DNA of 64,000 nucleotides from Methylobacterium gnaphalii (GTDB taxonomy: Bacteria > Pseudomonadota > Alphaproteobacteria > Rhizobiales > Beijerinckiaceae): assembly GCF_007992215.1 (NCBI RefSeq), contig NZ_BJZV01000016.1, forward strand, positions 1 through 64,000. Reading direction: 5' to 3'. The notes under the pieces are model-generated. The model did no database searches and was not told the DNA's origin. It worked only from the letters and a program-made list of their open reading frames with translations. Below, piece after piece: positions 1 through 8,472 of the stretch; positions within the stretch are counted from its first letter, which is position 1, and the number at the start of each line of letters is the position of its first letter. Position numbers and translations under genes: made by a program.

Positions 1-1
1 T

Positions 2-160
2 GAGGAAAAGTGGCGGGGCAACGAGCAGCGCTTCAACGATATGCAGCGCCAGGTCGACGATCAGAAGCGGGCGTTCGGCGACACCTTCAGCCTGCGCGAT
101 GCCCTTCAGCAGATGCAGAAGCGGATCGACGCCCTGGAGGGAAATCGTCCGGGACGATAG
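2..160 (+). CDS. C-terminal fragment of an unknown protein (partial)
   Basis: An open frame enters from the left edge and ends at TAG 158-160, giving the last 52 residues of a protein whose start lies outside the window. The fragment is rich in Gln, Arg, Asp and Glu with heptad-like spacing (for example DALQQMQKRIDALEG), so it is probably a coiled-coil tail. No family can be assigned from this piece. Confidence 0.5.
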   Translation, partial: EEKWRGNEQRFNDMQRQVDDQKRAFGDTFSLRDALQQMQKRIDALEGNRPGR

Positions 161-253
161 CGCCGACTGGACCATGAGAGCCCCTGCGTGGCGGCGATAA
201 GGCTTCCTATCGGCGTGGAAGCGCTCGAGGTGAGCCTAAGAGGCCGCTCTGGA

Positions 254-811
254 TTAGCGGGCGCGCCGGTAATGCATGGCGACGGCGCCGTTGTGGAGCG
301 GCGATGCCGAGATCAGCTCGAGCCGTCGCGTGCTGGGCAGGCCGCCTTGGTAGAGGGTTGGCCCGTGGCCGGCGATCCTGGGGTGGACGAGGAATTTGTA
401 CTCGTCGATCAGATCAAGCCGGTCCAGCTCGGTCGCGAGTTTGCCGCTACCCAAAAGCACGCCGTCCGGGGTTGCGTCCTTGAGCCTCTGCACACCTGTG
501 CGCAGGTCGCCGGCAATGTGGTGGCTGTTGCTCCACGGGAAGGCCTTCCGCGTCAACGACACCACGTACTTCGGCTTGGCCTCCAGCTTGACCGCCCACT
601 CGTGAATCGCAGGCGGCGCCTCCTCGTCGCCGCGGGCGACCGCCGGCCAGTGGTTCTCCATCATTTCGTAGGTGACGCGACCCCACAGCATCGCCCCGCT
701 CTCGTCCATAAGGCGGGTGAAGAAGGCGTGCGTCTCGTCGTCGGCAATTCCCTCCTGGTGGTCGGCGCAGCCGTCCAGGGTCACGTTGATGCTAAAGGTC
801 AATAATCCCAT
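254..811 (-). CDS. Dihydrofolate reductase-like (RibD C-terminal domain) family protein
   Basis: The 185-residue protein starts MGLLTFSINVTLDG, the typical opening strand of the RibD-C/DHFR-like reductase family, and later shows the LLGSGKLATEL and HPRIAGHGPTLYQGG segments that form the NADPH-binding part of this fold. Length matches the stand-alone family (about 180-200 residues). Members are presumed cytosolic NAD(P)H-dependent reductases of unknown substrate. The ATG at 811 is the only good start. It stands alone on the minus strand and has no evident link to the catabolic island. Family assignment is firm; function is not. Confidence 0.8.
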   Translation of the reverse strand: MGLLTFSINVTLDGCADHQEGIADDETHAFFTRLMDESGAMLWGRVTYEMMENHWPAVARGDEEAPPAIHEWAVKLEAKPKYVVSLTRKAFPWSNSHHIAGDLRTGVQRLKDATPDGVLLGSGKLATELDRLDLIDEYKFLVHPRIAGHGPTLYQGGLPSTRRLELISASPLHNGAVAMHYRRAR

Positions 812-1118
812 GCAGCGAGGCTAAACCATCCAACGGAGAACAGGTAGGCCAATTGCTCGCCGTTTCTTTTGAACTTCCGCAATGGCTCGCTACCAGACGG
901 TACGAAGCGTCAGATTTTGCCTCCTAGCGCGGCTGAAGAAGCGCACGGTGCCGGCGCTGTCGACGATCGTCCTGAGCGACCGGCCAGAGATCCCGCACGC
1001 CATCCTCAAGGCGGGTCCGCGGGGGGCTGGCAGCCGCCGGCATCCTCATCGCCCTGGTGCTCGGTTTCGTCATCGACCAGTTCACCGAGGCTGGCGTGTT
1101 CACGGGGACGTTCGGCTG
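812..1118. other. Intergenic stretch with a remnant of a membrane ORF
   Basis: No convincing gene. A plus-strand frame ending at TGA 1117-1119 encodes a hydrophobic helix (AAAGILIALVLGFVIDQ) but has no ATG after the in-frame TGA at 973-975, so it is either a remnant or uses a rare start. Its stop overlaps the ATG of the next small frame as TGATG. Confidence 0.3.
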
Positions 1119-1343
1119 ATGCGGTGTTTCATTCTGCTTCTCGCGATTCAGGGTGGCGAGAGCTGCCCGATCGTGGCCAACCGCGATCTGATGGCAACCG
1201 TGAGCCCGCGCGTCGGCGAGAGCTGCCCCAGGGCGAGGTCCCTCATCATCTTCAATGGTTCGACGCCGGGTCGCTGTGTGGTCGAGACGCTCGCCGAGGT
1301 CATGAGCAAGCCGTGCATTGCTGGAGGTAACCGACCCGACTAA
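1119..1343 (+). CDS. Small hypothetical protein, possibly translationally coupled
   Basis: A 74-residue frame begins at an ATG overlapping the stop of the preceding hydrophobic frame (TGATG). It starts with a short hydrophobic stretch (MRCFILLLAIQ) and contains two GESCP motifs about 20 residues apart (GESCPIVANRDL and GESCPRARSLI), a small internal repeat with paired cysteines. A terminator-like hairpin follows at 1403-1433. I recognise no family; the overlap and the repeat are the only arguments that it is real. Confidence 0.3.
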   Translation: MRCFILLLAIQGGESCPIVANRDLMATVSPRVGESCPRARSLIIFNGSTPGRCVVETLAEVMSKPCIAGGNRPD

Positions 1344-1402
1344 CGCCACAAAGACCGATTTCATTGAGGGCGCGGCTTGTGCCGCCCTCCCTAAGCACTT
1401 GG

Positions 1403-1433
1403 CCCGCCCGGCGCGAACCGGAGCGGGTTTTTT
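1403..1433 (+). terminator. Terminator-like hairpin 1
   Basis: CCCGC (1403-1407) pairs with GCGGG (1423-1427) and is followed directly by six T. A further inverted repeat, GAGGGCG/CGCCCTC, lies just upstream at 1366-1389 without a T tract. Confidence 0.5.
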
Positions 1434-1537
1434 CGTGACGTGCTGCGCCGAAGCGACACCGGCCTCTTTCTGCCGCTGCTACGGATCCGGCGCGGCGAAG
1501 CCTCAACCCGATCGGCCTAGCCGCGAGCCCTAAACTC

Positions 1538-1568
1538 AGCCCGCCCGGTTCGCCGCGGCGGGCTTTTT
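1538..1568 (+). terminator. Terminator-like hairpin 2
   Basis: AGCCCGCC (1538-1545) pairs perfectly with GGCGGGCT (1557-1564), followed by a T run. The loop CGGTTCGCC resembles those of hairpins 1 and 3. Confidence 0.65.
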
Positions 1569-1635
1569 CGTGCGCCTGCGCCGTTGGAACGCTTCTTTGC
1601 GGCAAGATGTTACGTGCCGCACCTAGGAGATCACT

Positions 1636-1722
1636 ATGCTCACCGGCACTGCTCTATGGCTCATCGGGATTCCGATCCCGGTCATTCTTCTGATTTGGTT
1701 CTTTTTCCTTAGAGGACGATGA
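1636..1722 (+). CDS. 28-residue single-span membrane peptide
   Basis: ATG 1636 to TGA 1720-1722 encodes 28 residues. AGGAGA lies about 7 bases upstream as a ribosome binding site. Residues 4-25 form one hydrophobic helix (TALWLIGIPIPVILLIWFFF) with a GIPIP kink, ending in the basic tail LRGR, which predicts an inner-membrane peptide with a cytoplasmic C-terminus. A terminator follows within 10 bases, so the peptide is a monocistronic unit bracketed by hairpins 2 and 3. Tiny membrane peptides of this type are common in alphaproteobacterial genomes but mostly uncharacterised. No function is assigned. Confidence 0.6.
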   Translation: MLTGTALWLIGIPIPVILLIWFFFLRGR

Positions 1723-1730
1723 TGCACCGA

Positions 1731-1760
1731 AGCCCAACCGGTTCGCCTGGCGGGCTTTTT
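1731..1760 (+). terminator. Terminator-like hairpin 3
   Basis: AGCCC (1731-1735) pairs with GGGCT (1752-1756) with CCGGTTCGCC-like loop sequence, followed by TTTTT. It closes the 28-residue peptide unit. Confidence 0.6.
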
Positions 1761-1902
1761 CGGTAAACAGCCAGCCCACGTCTGCCGCTCCGGCATCGCT
1801 GGCAGGATAGCGCCGTTCCGGCTAAGCCGCCATCTCGATCAATCCGCAGGCCGCTTAGGGGGAGCGGTGCAGCCTCATTCTGGTTGCCGAGGTTTTCTCA
1901 GC

Positions 1903-2367
1903 ATGCCCTCCAGCAAAGTCTTTACCGCGTTTGCCTCCGGCGTAGCGCGCGCCGCCGGCAAACCCAGCGCGTTCGCGCTGTGTATCATTATCGTTGCCAT
2001 CTGGGCGGCGAGCGGACCGCTGTTCCACTACTCGGATACCTGGCAGTTGATCATCAATACCGGCACGACGATCGTGACGTTCCTGATGGTGTTCCTGATT
2101 CAAAATACGCAGAACCGGGATGGCGCCGCGATCCAGGCTAAGCTCGACGAGCTAATCCGCACGAGTGCCGCGCAGAACCGCTACATTGGCATCGAGGGCC
2201 TAACCGAAGAGGAACTGGACGACCTGCGCTCAGGCTGCGCTAAACGAGCCGCATCTGGCATCATCGATGAGGCCCGTGAGGCTGCCGATCGCGCGTTGGA
2301 CGAGGCCGGCGACAAGGCGCGGGCGGCCGCCAAGCGCGCAGCCGGACTAGCGAGCTACCCCAGCTAA
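1903..2367 (+). CDS. Low-affinity Fe/Cu permease-like small membrane protein
   Basis: 154 residues from ATG 1903, chosen over GTG 1867 because the family begins close to the MPSSKVFTAFASGVARAAG segment. Two membrane spans (about residues 22-38 and 50-67) flank the conserved SDTWQLIINTGTTIVTFLMVFLIQNTQNRD block typical of the low-affinity iron permease family (COG5478). A charged cytoplasmic tail with Ala/Arg/Glu-rich helices follows. The family name comes from a yeast protein; metal transport by the short bacterial members is unproven, so only membership is claimed. Confidence 0.75.
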   Translation: MPSSKVFTAFASGVARAAGKPSAFALCIIIVAIWAASGPLFHYSDTWQLIINTGTTIVTFLMVFLIQNTQNRDGAAIQAKLDELIRTSAAQNRYIGIEGLTEEELDDLRSGCAKRAASGIIDEAREAADRALDEAGDKARAAAKRAAGLASYPS

Positions 2368-2750
2368 TCGTGTCAGTGCAGCGGCGGCACGATCTGCTCC
2401 GCGTCTCTTTTCCAAGCCAGGACCTGATTGCCGACGCGGAGAGCGGCTTCGTGGGTTGGCTCGATCGGCCGGGAGGCGTCCACGCGTGCACCTTCCTCGC
2501 AATAGACGGCCTAGGACTAGGGATGCGGTGCTTGGTGAGCCGTTTAACGGTGTCCGATTCGCCCGATCAGCGACGAGCGGTTGATTTTCTGGAATGGTTC
2601 CCTGCGCGCGTTCGTTCTGGCGCCCTATCCCAAGGTTCTCGTAGACGAAAGAGGCCGCCGAGACTGAACGGTTTCGGCGGTCGTTGCGTTAGGTGCCCCC
2701 GGGGCGATCTCGACGCGCCTGTTGGCCATTAGCGAAGAGGAGACAGGAGC
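2368..2750. other. Intergenic stretch without a supported gene
   Basis: A 120-codon frame runs through it (2370-2732), but it lacks a ribosome binding site and any recognisable domain and ends in Arg-rich low-complexity sequence, so I do not call it. No repeat or hairpin stands out. Confidence 0.4.
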
Positions 2751-2978
2751 ATGTCGAGCTTGCTCGAGTACGAGGAGGGAGACAGCGATCGTGCCGAGTT
2801 CCGTCGCGGTTTCGCGCATGGTGCCCAGGCTTTGTTCGATGTCGTCGGCAGTCAGTTGTCGCAGGGTGACGCGGATACGCTCCGTCGTTGGCTAAACAGG
2901 GACATACGAGAATGGACCCTCACCGGCGAGGAGCTGGGAAGGCCACCGCAGGCCCCTGAACTCCTGCCGCCGTCATGA
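2751..2978 (+). CDS. Small acidic hypothetical protein
   Basis: 75 residues from ATG 2751, preceded by a GGAG sequence about 5 bases upstream. The protein is mostly helical and acidic (EYEEGDSDRAEFRRGF, DADTLRRWLNRDIREW), soluble, with no signal peptide. Its stop overlaps the ATG of the next small frame as ATGA, suggesting a two-gene unit. No family recognised. Confidence 0.5.
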   Translation: MSSLLEYEEGDSDRAEFRRGFAHGAQALFDVVGSQLSQGDADTLRRWLNRDIREWTLTGEELGRPPQAPELLPPS

Positions 2979-3208
2979 GGGGCCGCGTCCGAGCAGATGG
3001 GGGGCTGGCCACCGAGGCGCAACGCAAGGCATGCGCGCGCGCGGCTCGAAAGCAACTCGAGAGGGCTCTGAGCCGCCGCTGCGCCGAAGAGCGCGCAGCT
3101 TTTTGGAAGGCTGTTGGGATCCACCACACCTCGCAGCTGGCACACCCGAAAGTCCTGGCTAAGCAACGAACGCGGGTCCCGTCACTGGGCCAGGTCGTGT
3201 GCTCTTGA
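2975..3208 (+). CDS. Small basic hypothetical protein
   Basis: 77 residues starting at the ATGA overlap with the upstream small gene. It is rich in Arg, Lys and Ala (AARKQLERALSRRCAEERAAFWKAVG) and predicted helical. The only evidence for expression is the coupling overlap; it could be spurious. Confidence 0.3.
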   Translation: MRGRVRADGGLATEAQRKACARAARKQLERALSRRCAEERAAFWKAVGIHHTSQLAHPKVLAKQRTRVPSLGQVVCS

Positions 3209-3578
3209 AATCGCATAAAGTCGGACCTTACCAAAATCTAGGAACCGTTTTTCTCCGCTTCGACGATCGTCGTTTAATTAAATGGCGAAGAATTACGATG
3301 ACCAGAAGCGCTTCAGTCAAAGTCGTCCATGGTCGATATGGCCCATCTTTTGGGTTCGCGCTTTCACGTTTTATTGTCTTTAGTTATTACAGGTTCGTTC
3401 CTGGCATCTTTTGTATTAGTTACATGATCAGTTCCGACCGCGACCAGCTTTGCGAAGGCGAGTTTTAGAGCCGCTGCCGATCATCCCGGATCATATGCAT
3501 CGCATCCAGCGGCGGTGAGATTGTTGCGACGTTCGTCAGGGGAGTCCTCGCGTTCGGCCTTCCCCGCCTGCAAGGTCC
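3209..3578. other. AT-richer intergenic stretch with stacked palindromes
   Basis: Noticeably lower GC than its surroundings. At 3261-3272 there is a perfect 12-base palindrome, CGACGATCGTCG, followed immediately by a second one, TTTAATTAAA (3273-3282). An 89-codon frame overlaps the region (3199-3468) but has no ribosome site or family. The palindromes may be a regulatory site or part of a promoter region. Confidence 0.4.
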
Positions 3579-4139
3579 ATGGTGGTAGGAAAGCAAAAGC
3601 AGAAGGGGCAAAATCGTGGAGCACGACAGGAGGGGCATGACTTACGGGTGGATTGTGCCATCCGGCAGATCGCAGCGCCTAGCGAAGTGGTCTACAGGGC
3701 CCTGACCACGCGAAATGCTGTGCAGAGTTGGCTGCCTCCAGCGGGAGCATGCGGCGTGATCCATGATTTCGAACCGCATCCCAACGGACTGTTTCGGATG
3801 ACGCTCATATTCGAAACTCCTGATGAGAACGGCGCGCGAAAGTCGTCATCAAATACTGATGTCATCAACGGCGAGTTTCTAGAGCTTGTACCGAACGAGG
3901 TCGTGCGGCAGCGCTGCACATTCGTGTCCGACGATCCTGCTTTTGCCGGAGCAATGGTGATGACTTGGCATCTGACATCCATCGGCGGAGAGACAGAGGT
4001 GCGCGTTTCTGCTGAGAACGTTCCACCTGGGATCGACCATCGTAACCATCAACGCGGAATGAATTCTTCGCTGGCAAACCTCGCAAGCTATGTCGAACAG
4101 CGGGGTTCACTTCAGGTCGCGGCTGGCGCAGATATCTAA
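3579..4139 (+). CDS. SRPBCC/AHSA1-family protein
   Basis: 186 residues. From about residue 25 the sequence follows the SRPBCC (START-like) fold of the AHSA1 subgroup: IAAPSEVVYRALTTRNAVQSWLPP at the start, a central FRMTLIFETP strand pair, and MTWHLTSIGGETEVRV followed by a C-terminal helix (HRNHQRGMNSSLANLASYVEQ). The family binds hydrophobic ligands and lacks a common enzymatic activity. The first 20 residues are Lys/Gln rich and may not be translated if an internal start is used. It is not linked to a neighbour. Confidence 0.75.
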   Translation: MVVGKQKQKGQNRGARQEGHDLRVDCAIRQIAAPSEVVYRALTTRNAVQSWLPPAGACGVIHDFEPHPNGLFRMTLIFETPDENGARKSSSNTDVINGEFLELVPNEVVRQRCTFVSDDPAFAGAMVMTWHLTSIGGETEVRVSAENVPPGIDHRNHQRGMNSSLANLASYVEQRGSLQVAAGADI

Positions 4140-4297
4140 TGCTCCGCGCTTAGGTGTCATGGCCGTGCTCATCTTGCATACTTAGAAGACTGATCACGGT
4201 CTTGATTTATGACTTCATGCAGATCTATTGCGATTGGTCTGCAACAGGTTAGGTCGGTGCGGTTGGCCCGGCCCCGTGCGGGCGGGTCCTTCCGGCC

Positions 4298-4567
4298 TCA
4301 GAGCCTGCCCTCGTCCGCCAGCGGGGCGGGCTCTGTTGCGTCCGGAGCGCCCGGTGCGCCGGTGCACGGATTGACCGCCTCTGCCATTTCTCTCGCGGTT
4401 GCGACACTAGCCGCGCCGCGCTCGTCCCTACGGAGTTGCAGCAAGATCATGTCGAGAAGCACCCGCGCTTCCAAAGACCCTCCCGAGCCGATGGCCTCTC
4501 GGGCGCGTTCGCAATGTTGCAGAGCCTCGACGATCTGAGTTCTGTCTTGGGGAATGAACTTGGACAC
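4298..4567 (-). CDS. Small hypothetical protein
   Basis: 89 residues from a GTG at 4567. The first 55 residues look like a helical soluble protein (IVEALQHCERAREAIGSGGSLEARVLLDMILLQLRRDE) and the tail is Pro/Ala rich. No clear ribosome binding site and no recognised family. The stretch 4568-5026 upstream contains no supported gene. Confidence 0.35.
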   Translation of the reverse strand: MSKFIPQDRTQIVEALQHCERAREAIGSGGSLEARVLLDMILLQLRRDERGAASVATAREMAEAVNPCTGAPGAPDATEPAPLADEGRL

Positions 4568-5026
4568 TTGCGGCGCTCAGGTTCCGCGCACTCTACGCGC
4601 TGCCGGTTCGTACAATCCACGGGTCGCATAAAAAGAGCCACGTATGCTGCAGATTGTAGAAAGATTGGTGAAGCGTATCTTTCCGTGAAGTCACAGCCGC
4701 GTGGTCGACTAGCCGCAAGCCGTCCCGCGCCTCTTCTATTTTCGCTCGCTGATCATCTCCGTCGCCAGCACAGACTGCTAGCCCGCCCGGCGAAAGCTCG
4801 TGGATCTCCACCCGACGAAGGCGCCATCCTATCCGCGAGGAGCGTTTCGAACTGAGACTGGGCAAAGCAGCGAGCCGGAGAATGGTGTCGCAATGTCCAG
4901 CTCGCCGGCCTCATCGCAAAAATATTCGCGGTTAACGGGATTAAAATGAGGGTTGCATAGGGGTGCCGCTTCGGCTCCGAGCTTCACCCGGCATGTGCCT
5001 GCTCGGTCTCAACCAAGAGCACGAGC

Positions 5027-6718
5027 ATGCGACTGCACCTCTCCATCAAAACCGTTCTGGCTTCCGCGTTTTCCCTTCTTGCCGTCGTCAGTGCCGGGCA
5101 AGGAGCACTCTCGGTCGCGAAGGTGAGCGCTATTCGGCAGGGCGTGAACGAGATCGACACCAACTGGCTGCCCTCGGTCGTTGCCATCAATAATATCAAG
5201 TCTGCGGCGGAAGAGGTGCGCATCAAGCAGTTGCACCTCGTAGCATTCTCGAATTCGCCTACCCAACGTGCCGAGAACGAGGCCCAATTCGCGACTGCTT
5301 TGGGCTCGATCGCAAAGGCGCGCAAAGTCTACGAGCCGATGATCGCCAATTCTGAGGAACGGGCCCTCTACGACGAATTCAAGACGCTATGGACACGCTT
5401 CGAGGAAATCGCGCGTAAAGCTTCGCAGTTGGTCGCCTCCAGCCGACAGGCCGACGCGTTAACGCTGATGAGCAACTCGACCAACGCAAACCTCTATGAC
5501 GAAGTACGGCGGTCTCTCATCCGGGATGCCGACTTCAACGAGCGCAGCGCCAAGATGGAGGTTGCTGCGGCCGGGATGGCCGCCGACTCTGCGGTACTGG
5601 CCGCTTACGTGTCAGTAGCGATCGCGGTGCTAATGGCGCTGGCGGCCATGGTCTTCAGTTGGCTTCGGGTGACCCGACCGATCCAAGAGATGACCAGCGC
5701 TATGAAGACGTTGGCCGGCGGTGATGCCACTGCGGAGATTCCTGGTACGGAGCGGGATGACGAGATCGGCTCCATGGCATCAGCTGTGCAGGTCTTTAAA
5801 GAGAATCTCCTACGGACTCGCGCTTTGGAGGACGAAACGGCGCAGGCTCGGTTGGCTGCCGAAGAGCAGAGAAAAGCAGGCATGCGCCAAATGGCGAGCA
5901 GCTTCGAAAGCGCTGTAGGCAGAATCATCGGGCTTGTCTCTTCTTCGGCCACCGAGTTGCAGGCCACGGCGCAGACGATGACCGCGACCGCGAGCCAGAC
6001 GGCGAGCCAGTCCAGCTCAGTCGCGGCTGCCGCCGAGGAAGCTGCCTCCAACGTCAACACCGTCGCGGCCGCTGCGGAAGAGCTAGGCGCCTCCGTCGGG
6101 GAGATCGGCCGTCAGGTCGGCGGCTCAGCCGATCTCGCCCGCTCGGCGGTGGCGGAGGCCAGTCAGACCAGTGCGCTCGTCAAGGAGCTAAGCTCGGCCG
6201 CCACGCGGATCGGCGATGTCGTGACCCTGATCAGCGGCATCGCCGGCCAGACCAATCTTCTGGCTCTGAATGCCACGATTGAGGCGGCCCGCGCCGGCGA
6301 GGCCGGCCGCGGCTTCGCGGTCGTCGCCTCCGAAGTGAAGGAGCTGGCGAGCCAGACCGCCCGCGCCACCGAAGAGATCAGCAGTCAGATTACCCAGATC
6401 CAGGGCTCGACCAACCAGGCCGTGACGGCGATCGGCTCGATATCCGCGCGGATCGAGGAGATCAGCGGCGTCGCCACCTCCATCGCCGCCGCCGTCGAAG
6501 AGCAGGGTGCGGCGACCCAGGAGATCGTCCGCAACGTCGCGCAGGCGGCGGCGGGAACCGGCGAGGTCACTGCGAACATCGTCGGTGTCGCTGGGGCTGC
6601 TGAGGAAACGGGAGCATCCGCCTCTCAGGTTCTCGGCGCAGCGTCCGAGTTATCGCAGCAGGCGGAACATCTCTCGGCTGAGGTCGATCGCTTCTTGGCT
6701 ACGGTGCGCGCAGCTTGA
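5027..6718 (+). CDS. Methyl-accepting chemotaxis protein
   Basis: 563 residues, complete. A first membrane span lies near residues 8-28, a periplasmic helical-bundle sensor (4HB type) at about 30-185, a second span at about 188-212, a HAMP domain to about 265, and the cytoplasmic signalling domain to the C-terminus. The hairpin tip [23 protein letters not shown], which contacts CheA/CheW, is at about 406-428. Start ATG 5027 has AAGAG upstream. There is no C-terminal CheR/CheB tether. The ligand cannot be told from sequence; the nearby catabolic island makes a nitrogen compound possible but unproven. Confidence 0.93.
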   Translation: MRLHLSIKTVLASAFSLLAVVSAGQGALSVAKVSAIRQGVNEIDTNWLPSVVAINNIKSAAEEVRIKQLHLVAFSNSPTQRAENEAQFATALGSIAKARKVYEPMIANSEERALYDEFKTLWTRFEEIARKASQLVASSRQADALTLMSNSTNANLYDEVRRSLIRDADFNERSAKMEVAAAGMAADSAVLAAYVSVAIAVLMALAAMVFSWLRVTRPIQEMTSAMKTLAGGDATAEIPGTERDDEIGSMASAVQVFKENLLRTRALEDETAQARLAAEEQRKAGMRQMASSFESAVGRIIGLVSSSATELQATAQTMTATASQTASQSSSVAAAAEEAASNVNTVAAAAEELGASVGEIGRQVGGSADLARSAVAEASQTSALVKELSSAATRIGDVVTLISGIAGQTNLLALNATIEAARAGEAGRGFAVVASEVKELASQTARATEEISSQITQIQGSTNQAVTAIGSISARIEEISGVATSIAAAVEEQGAATQEIVRNVAQAAAGTGEVTANIVGVAGAAEETGASASQVLGAASELSQQAEHLSAEVDRFLATVRAA

Positions 6719-7172
6719 GGCTGCGGCGACAGGTCATTGAAAGAACCGCCGCAAAGAACCTAAGCAGCCGCTCGCTGCTGGGTTCGTCGACACATGAGGA
6801 GAACGTCAGCCCGCCCGGTTCCCGCCGTCGACGACCCGCGATCAGTTTCCGCAGTGGTCCCGGCGTTAACGCCTACCCATGCGGGAACAGCGGCGCGGTT
6901 ACCGAGCGCGAGGATCTCCCAATAAGGGCGCCTAGGGCACGCCGTTCCCCTGCAAACCGAAGCTGCGGACGAGGATAAGCGCAATCGGGTCCCATAACTT
7001 CGCCGCGATGGCGAGCCTGCATAATACCGAGCCGGGGCCGTATGCGGCCATTTGAGGCGAGCCGGCCCCTCCAAGCCCGAACTGGATCCGCAGCGATCAA
7101 GCCGTGCTCACGGCGGCGGGAACGGTTGCGCGGCTGCTCGCGCCGGCAACCACTCCACACCGATTAGCAAGA
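6719..7172. other. Intergenic stretch without a supported gene
   Basis: Between the chemotaxis receptor and the truncated SDR. Frames on both strands are Arg-rich shadows without ribosome sites. The segment CCCGCCCGGTTCCCGCC near 6811 resembles the left arm of the terminator family at 1.4-1.76 kb but lacks a matching right arm and T tract. Confidence 0.4.
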
Positions 7173-7580
7173 TCAGTATTGCGAAACGCCCCCGTCGACA
7201 TCCAACTCGACGCCGGTGATGTACGCGCTGTCATCCGATGCCAGGAAAACGGCGGCCCTGCCGAGATCTTCAGGCGAGCCGAGGCGGCTCAGGGGAATGG
7301 TGTCGATCAGCCCCACGCGCTCTTCCGGCGGAATCACGCTCGCCAGGCCGGGGGTCAGGGTATGTCCCGGGCTCAGCACGTTGATGCGGAAGCGCCGCTC
7401 CTTGGTGTCGAGCATCCAGCCGCGTGCGAGGTTCCGAACCGCAGCTTTGGTCGACGAGTAGACGGACATATTGGGGATGCCGATCGAGCCCGCGATCGAG
7501 CCGGTGAAGATGATGGACGCACCGTCGCGCAGAATGGGGAGCGCCTTCTGGAAGCCGAAAAGCAGCCCCTTCTTAACCAC
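7173..7580 (-). pseudogene. 5'-truncated short-chain dehydrogenase/reductase
   Basis: About 135 codons encode the C-terminal half of a classical SDR: a Ser in TGSIAGSIG, the YSSTK catalytic Tyr/Lys pair, NVLSPGHTLTPG, the PEDLGRAAVFLASDDSAYITG segment and the terminal DVDGGVSQY. The N-terminal Rossmann motif (TGxxxGIG) and NNAG region are missing, and the frame begins at a GTG with unrelated sequence upstream. This is a decayed gene and probably marks the left recombination border of the catabolic island. Confidence 0.75.
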
Positions 7581-8075
7581 CCGTGTCTGGCCCTACCGGG
7601 ATGCTTCGTCCGCTGATCCAGCAGCGCTCGAGCAGTTCGCTCAGCTCGAGGAATGCAAGTGGGCCCCCACGACGCTCTCGACTTTTGCCCAGCTTGACGG
7701 CCGCAGACAGCCTCCCGGCCAGCGCGCAAATGGTCCAACTAAACGTCCAACACTACGTCCAACATATTCTAGAGCGCCCGCAAAATAGCTTTGTGATATC
7801 AGAGTATTAGGATAGTTGTAGATTTCATCTGGCGGACACCCCTTCCGCCAGGCTCTAGGCAAGTTCTCGGGTTCGGCTAGCGCGATCACGCGCACCGCGT
7901 CATGCGGGGCCGGTCCTGGTTGTCGTCGGGCCTCCGTTGTCCGATCCGGTCACGGGCTCGGCCATCGACAGGAACCACGATGCGTTCAGGCCTTCCACCC
8001 GGAGGCAGCTGGCTTCGAGCCTCGAACCGCCTTCGTCGTGTCGGCAACTCGTACCATTTGAACCCCGGACGCTTC
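7581..8075. other. Intergenic stretch at the left island border
   Basis: No gene supported. The first part adjoins the point where the SDR was truncated, and three 12-base repeats lie at 7733-7768. The part 7900-8075 downstream of atzH shows no terminator that I can identify. Confidence 0.4.
7733..7768. repeat. Three tandem 12-base direct repeats (GTCCAAC core)
   Basis: GTCCAAC occurs at 7733, 7745 and 7757, exactly 12 bases apart, with variable five-base spacers. The regular spacing resembles an iteron or a repeated protein-binding site. It lies in a gene-free, AT-richer border region between the truncated SDR and atzH. Confidence 0.6.
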
Positions 8076-8459
8076 CTATTCGCCCTCGATCACGCTGACG
8101 TGGGCTGCGACGACCCGCCAGCCTTCGGGAAAGCGAACCCAGGTCTGGCTCTGGCGTCCCACTTTGCCAGGCGCATTGGTTCGCCGGAACAGGGTCATCG
8201 CGACGGCGTAGTCACGGCCGTAGGTCGTGATCACCGTGTCCGATAGGCTGCGATCGAGGCCTTGGGGCGAACGCGAGCGCCGAAAGGCGCGGATCGCGTC
8301 CATGCCGTAGAGGTTTTCACCCACGCCGTATCGGATCGTACGGGGATCGTCGTGAAAGAGCGCTTCGAGCGTCGCGACGTCGTTGCCGACGAGGGCCGCT
8401 TCGTAGCGCGCGAATGCCGCTTCGACCTCGGCTTTCGTCTCGGCATCGTCGATCTGCAT
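8076..8459 (-). CDS. atzH: AtzH-like 1,3-dicarboxyurea deaminase (DUF3225, NTF2/SnoaL fold)
   Basis: 127 residues from ATG 8459. The sequence fits the DUF3225 branch of the NTF2-like fold: an N-terminal helix pair (AEVEAAFARYEAALVGNDVATLEALF), the RYGVGENLYGMDAIRAFRRSR segment, and terminal strands SQTWVRFPEGWRVVAAHVSVI. In Pseudomonas sp. ADP the AtzH homologue deaminates 1,3-dicarboxyurea, the AtzEG product, to allophanate. It is the last gene of the minus-strand operon, 13 bases after the atzE stop, with GAGGAA between. Position behind atzG-atzE is the strongest functional argument. The allophanate formed would pass to AtzF encoded at 35.4 kb. Confidence 0.85.
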   Translation of the reverse strand: MQIDDAETKAEVEAAFARYEAALVGNDVATLEALFHDDPRTIRYGVGENLYGMDAIRAFRRSRSPQGLDRSLSDTVITTYGRDYAVAMTLFRRTNAPGKVGRQSQTWVRFPEGWRVVAAHVSVIEGE

Positions 8460-8472
8460 CGGTTTCTTCCTC

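Noticed and set aside
2370..2732. 120-codon frame
   Set aside because: No ribosome site, no domain, Arg-rich tail; not distinguishable from a chance GC-rich frame.
4593..4865. 90-codon minus-strand frame starting with TTG
   Set aside because: No ribosome site, no family and no conserved pattern.
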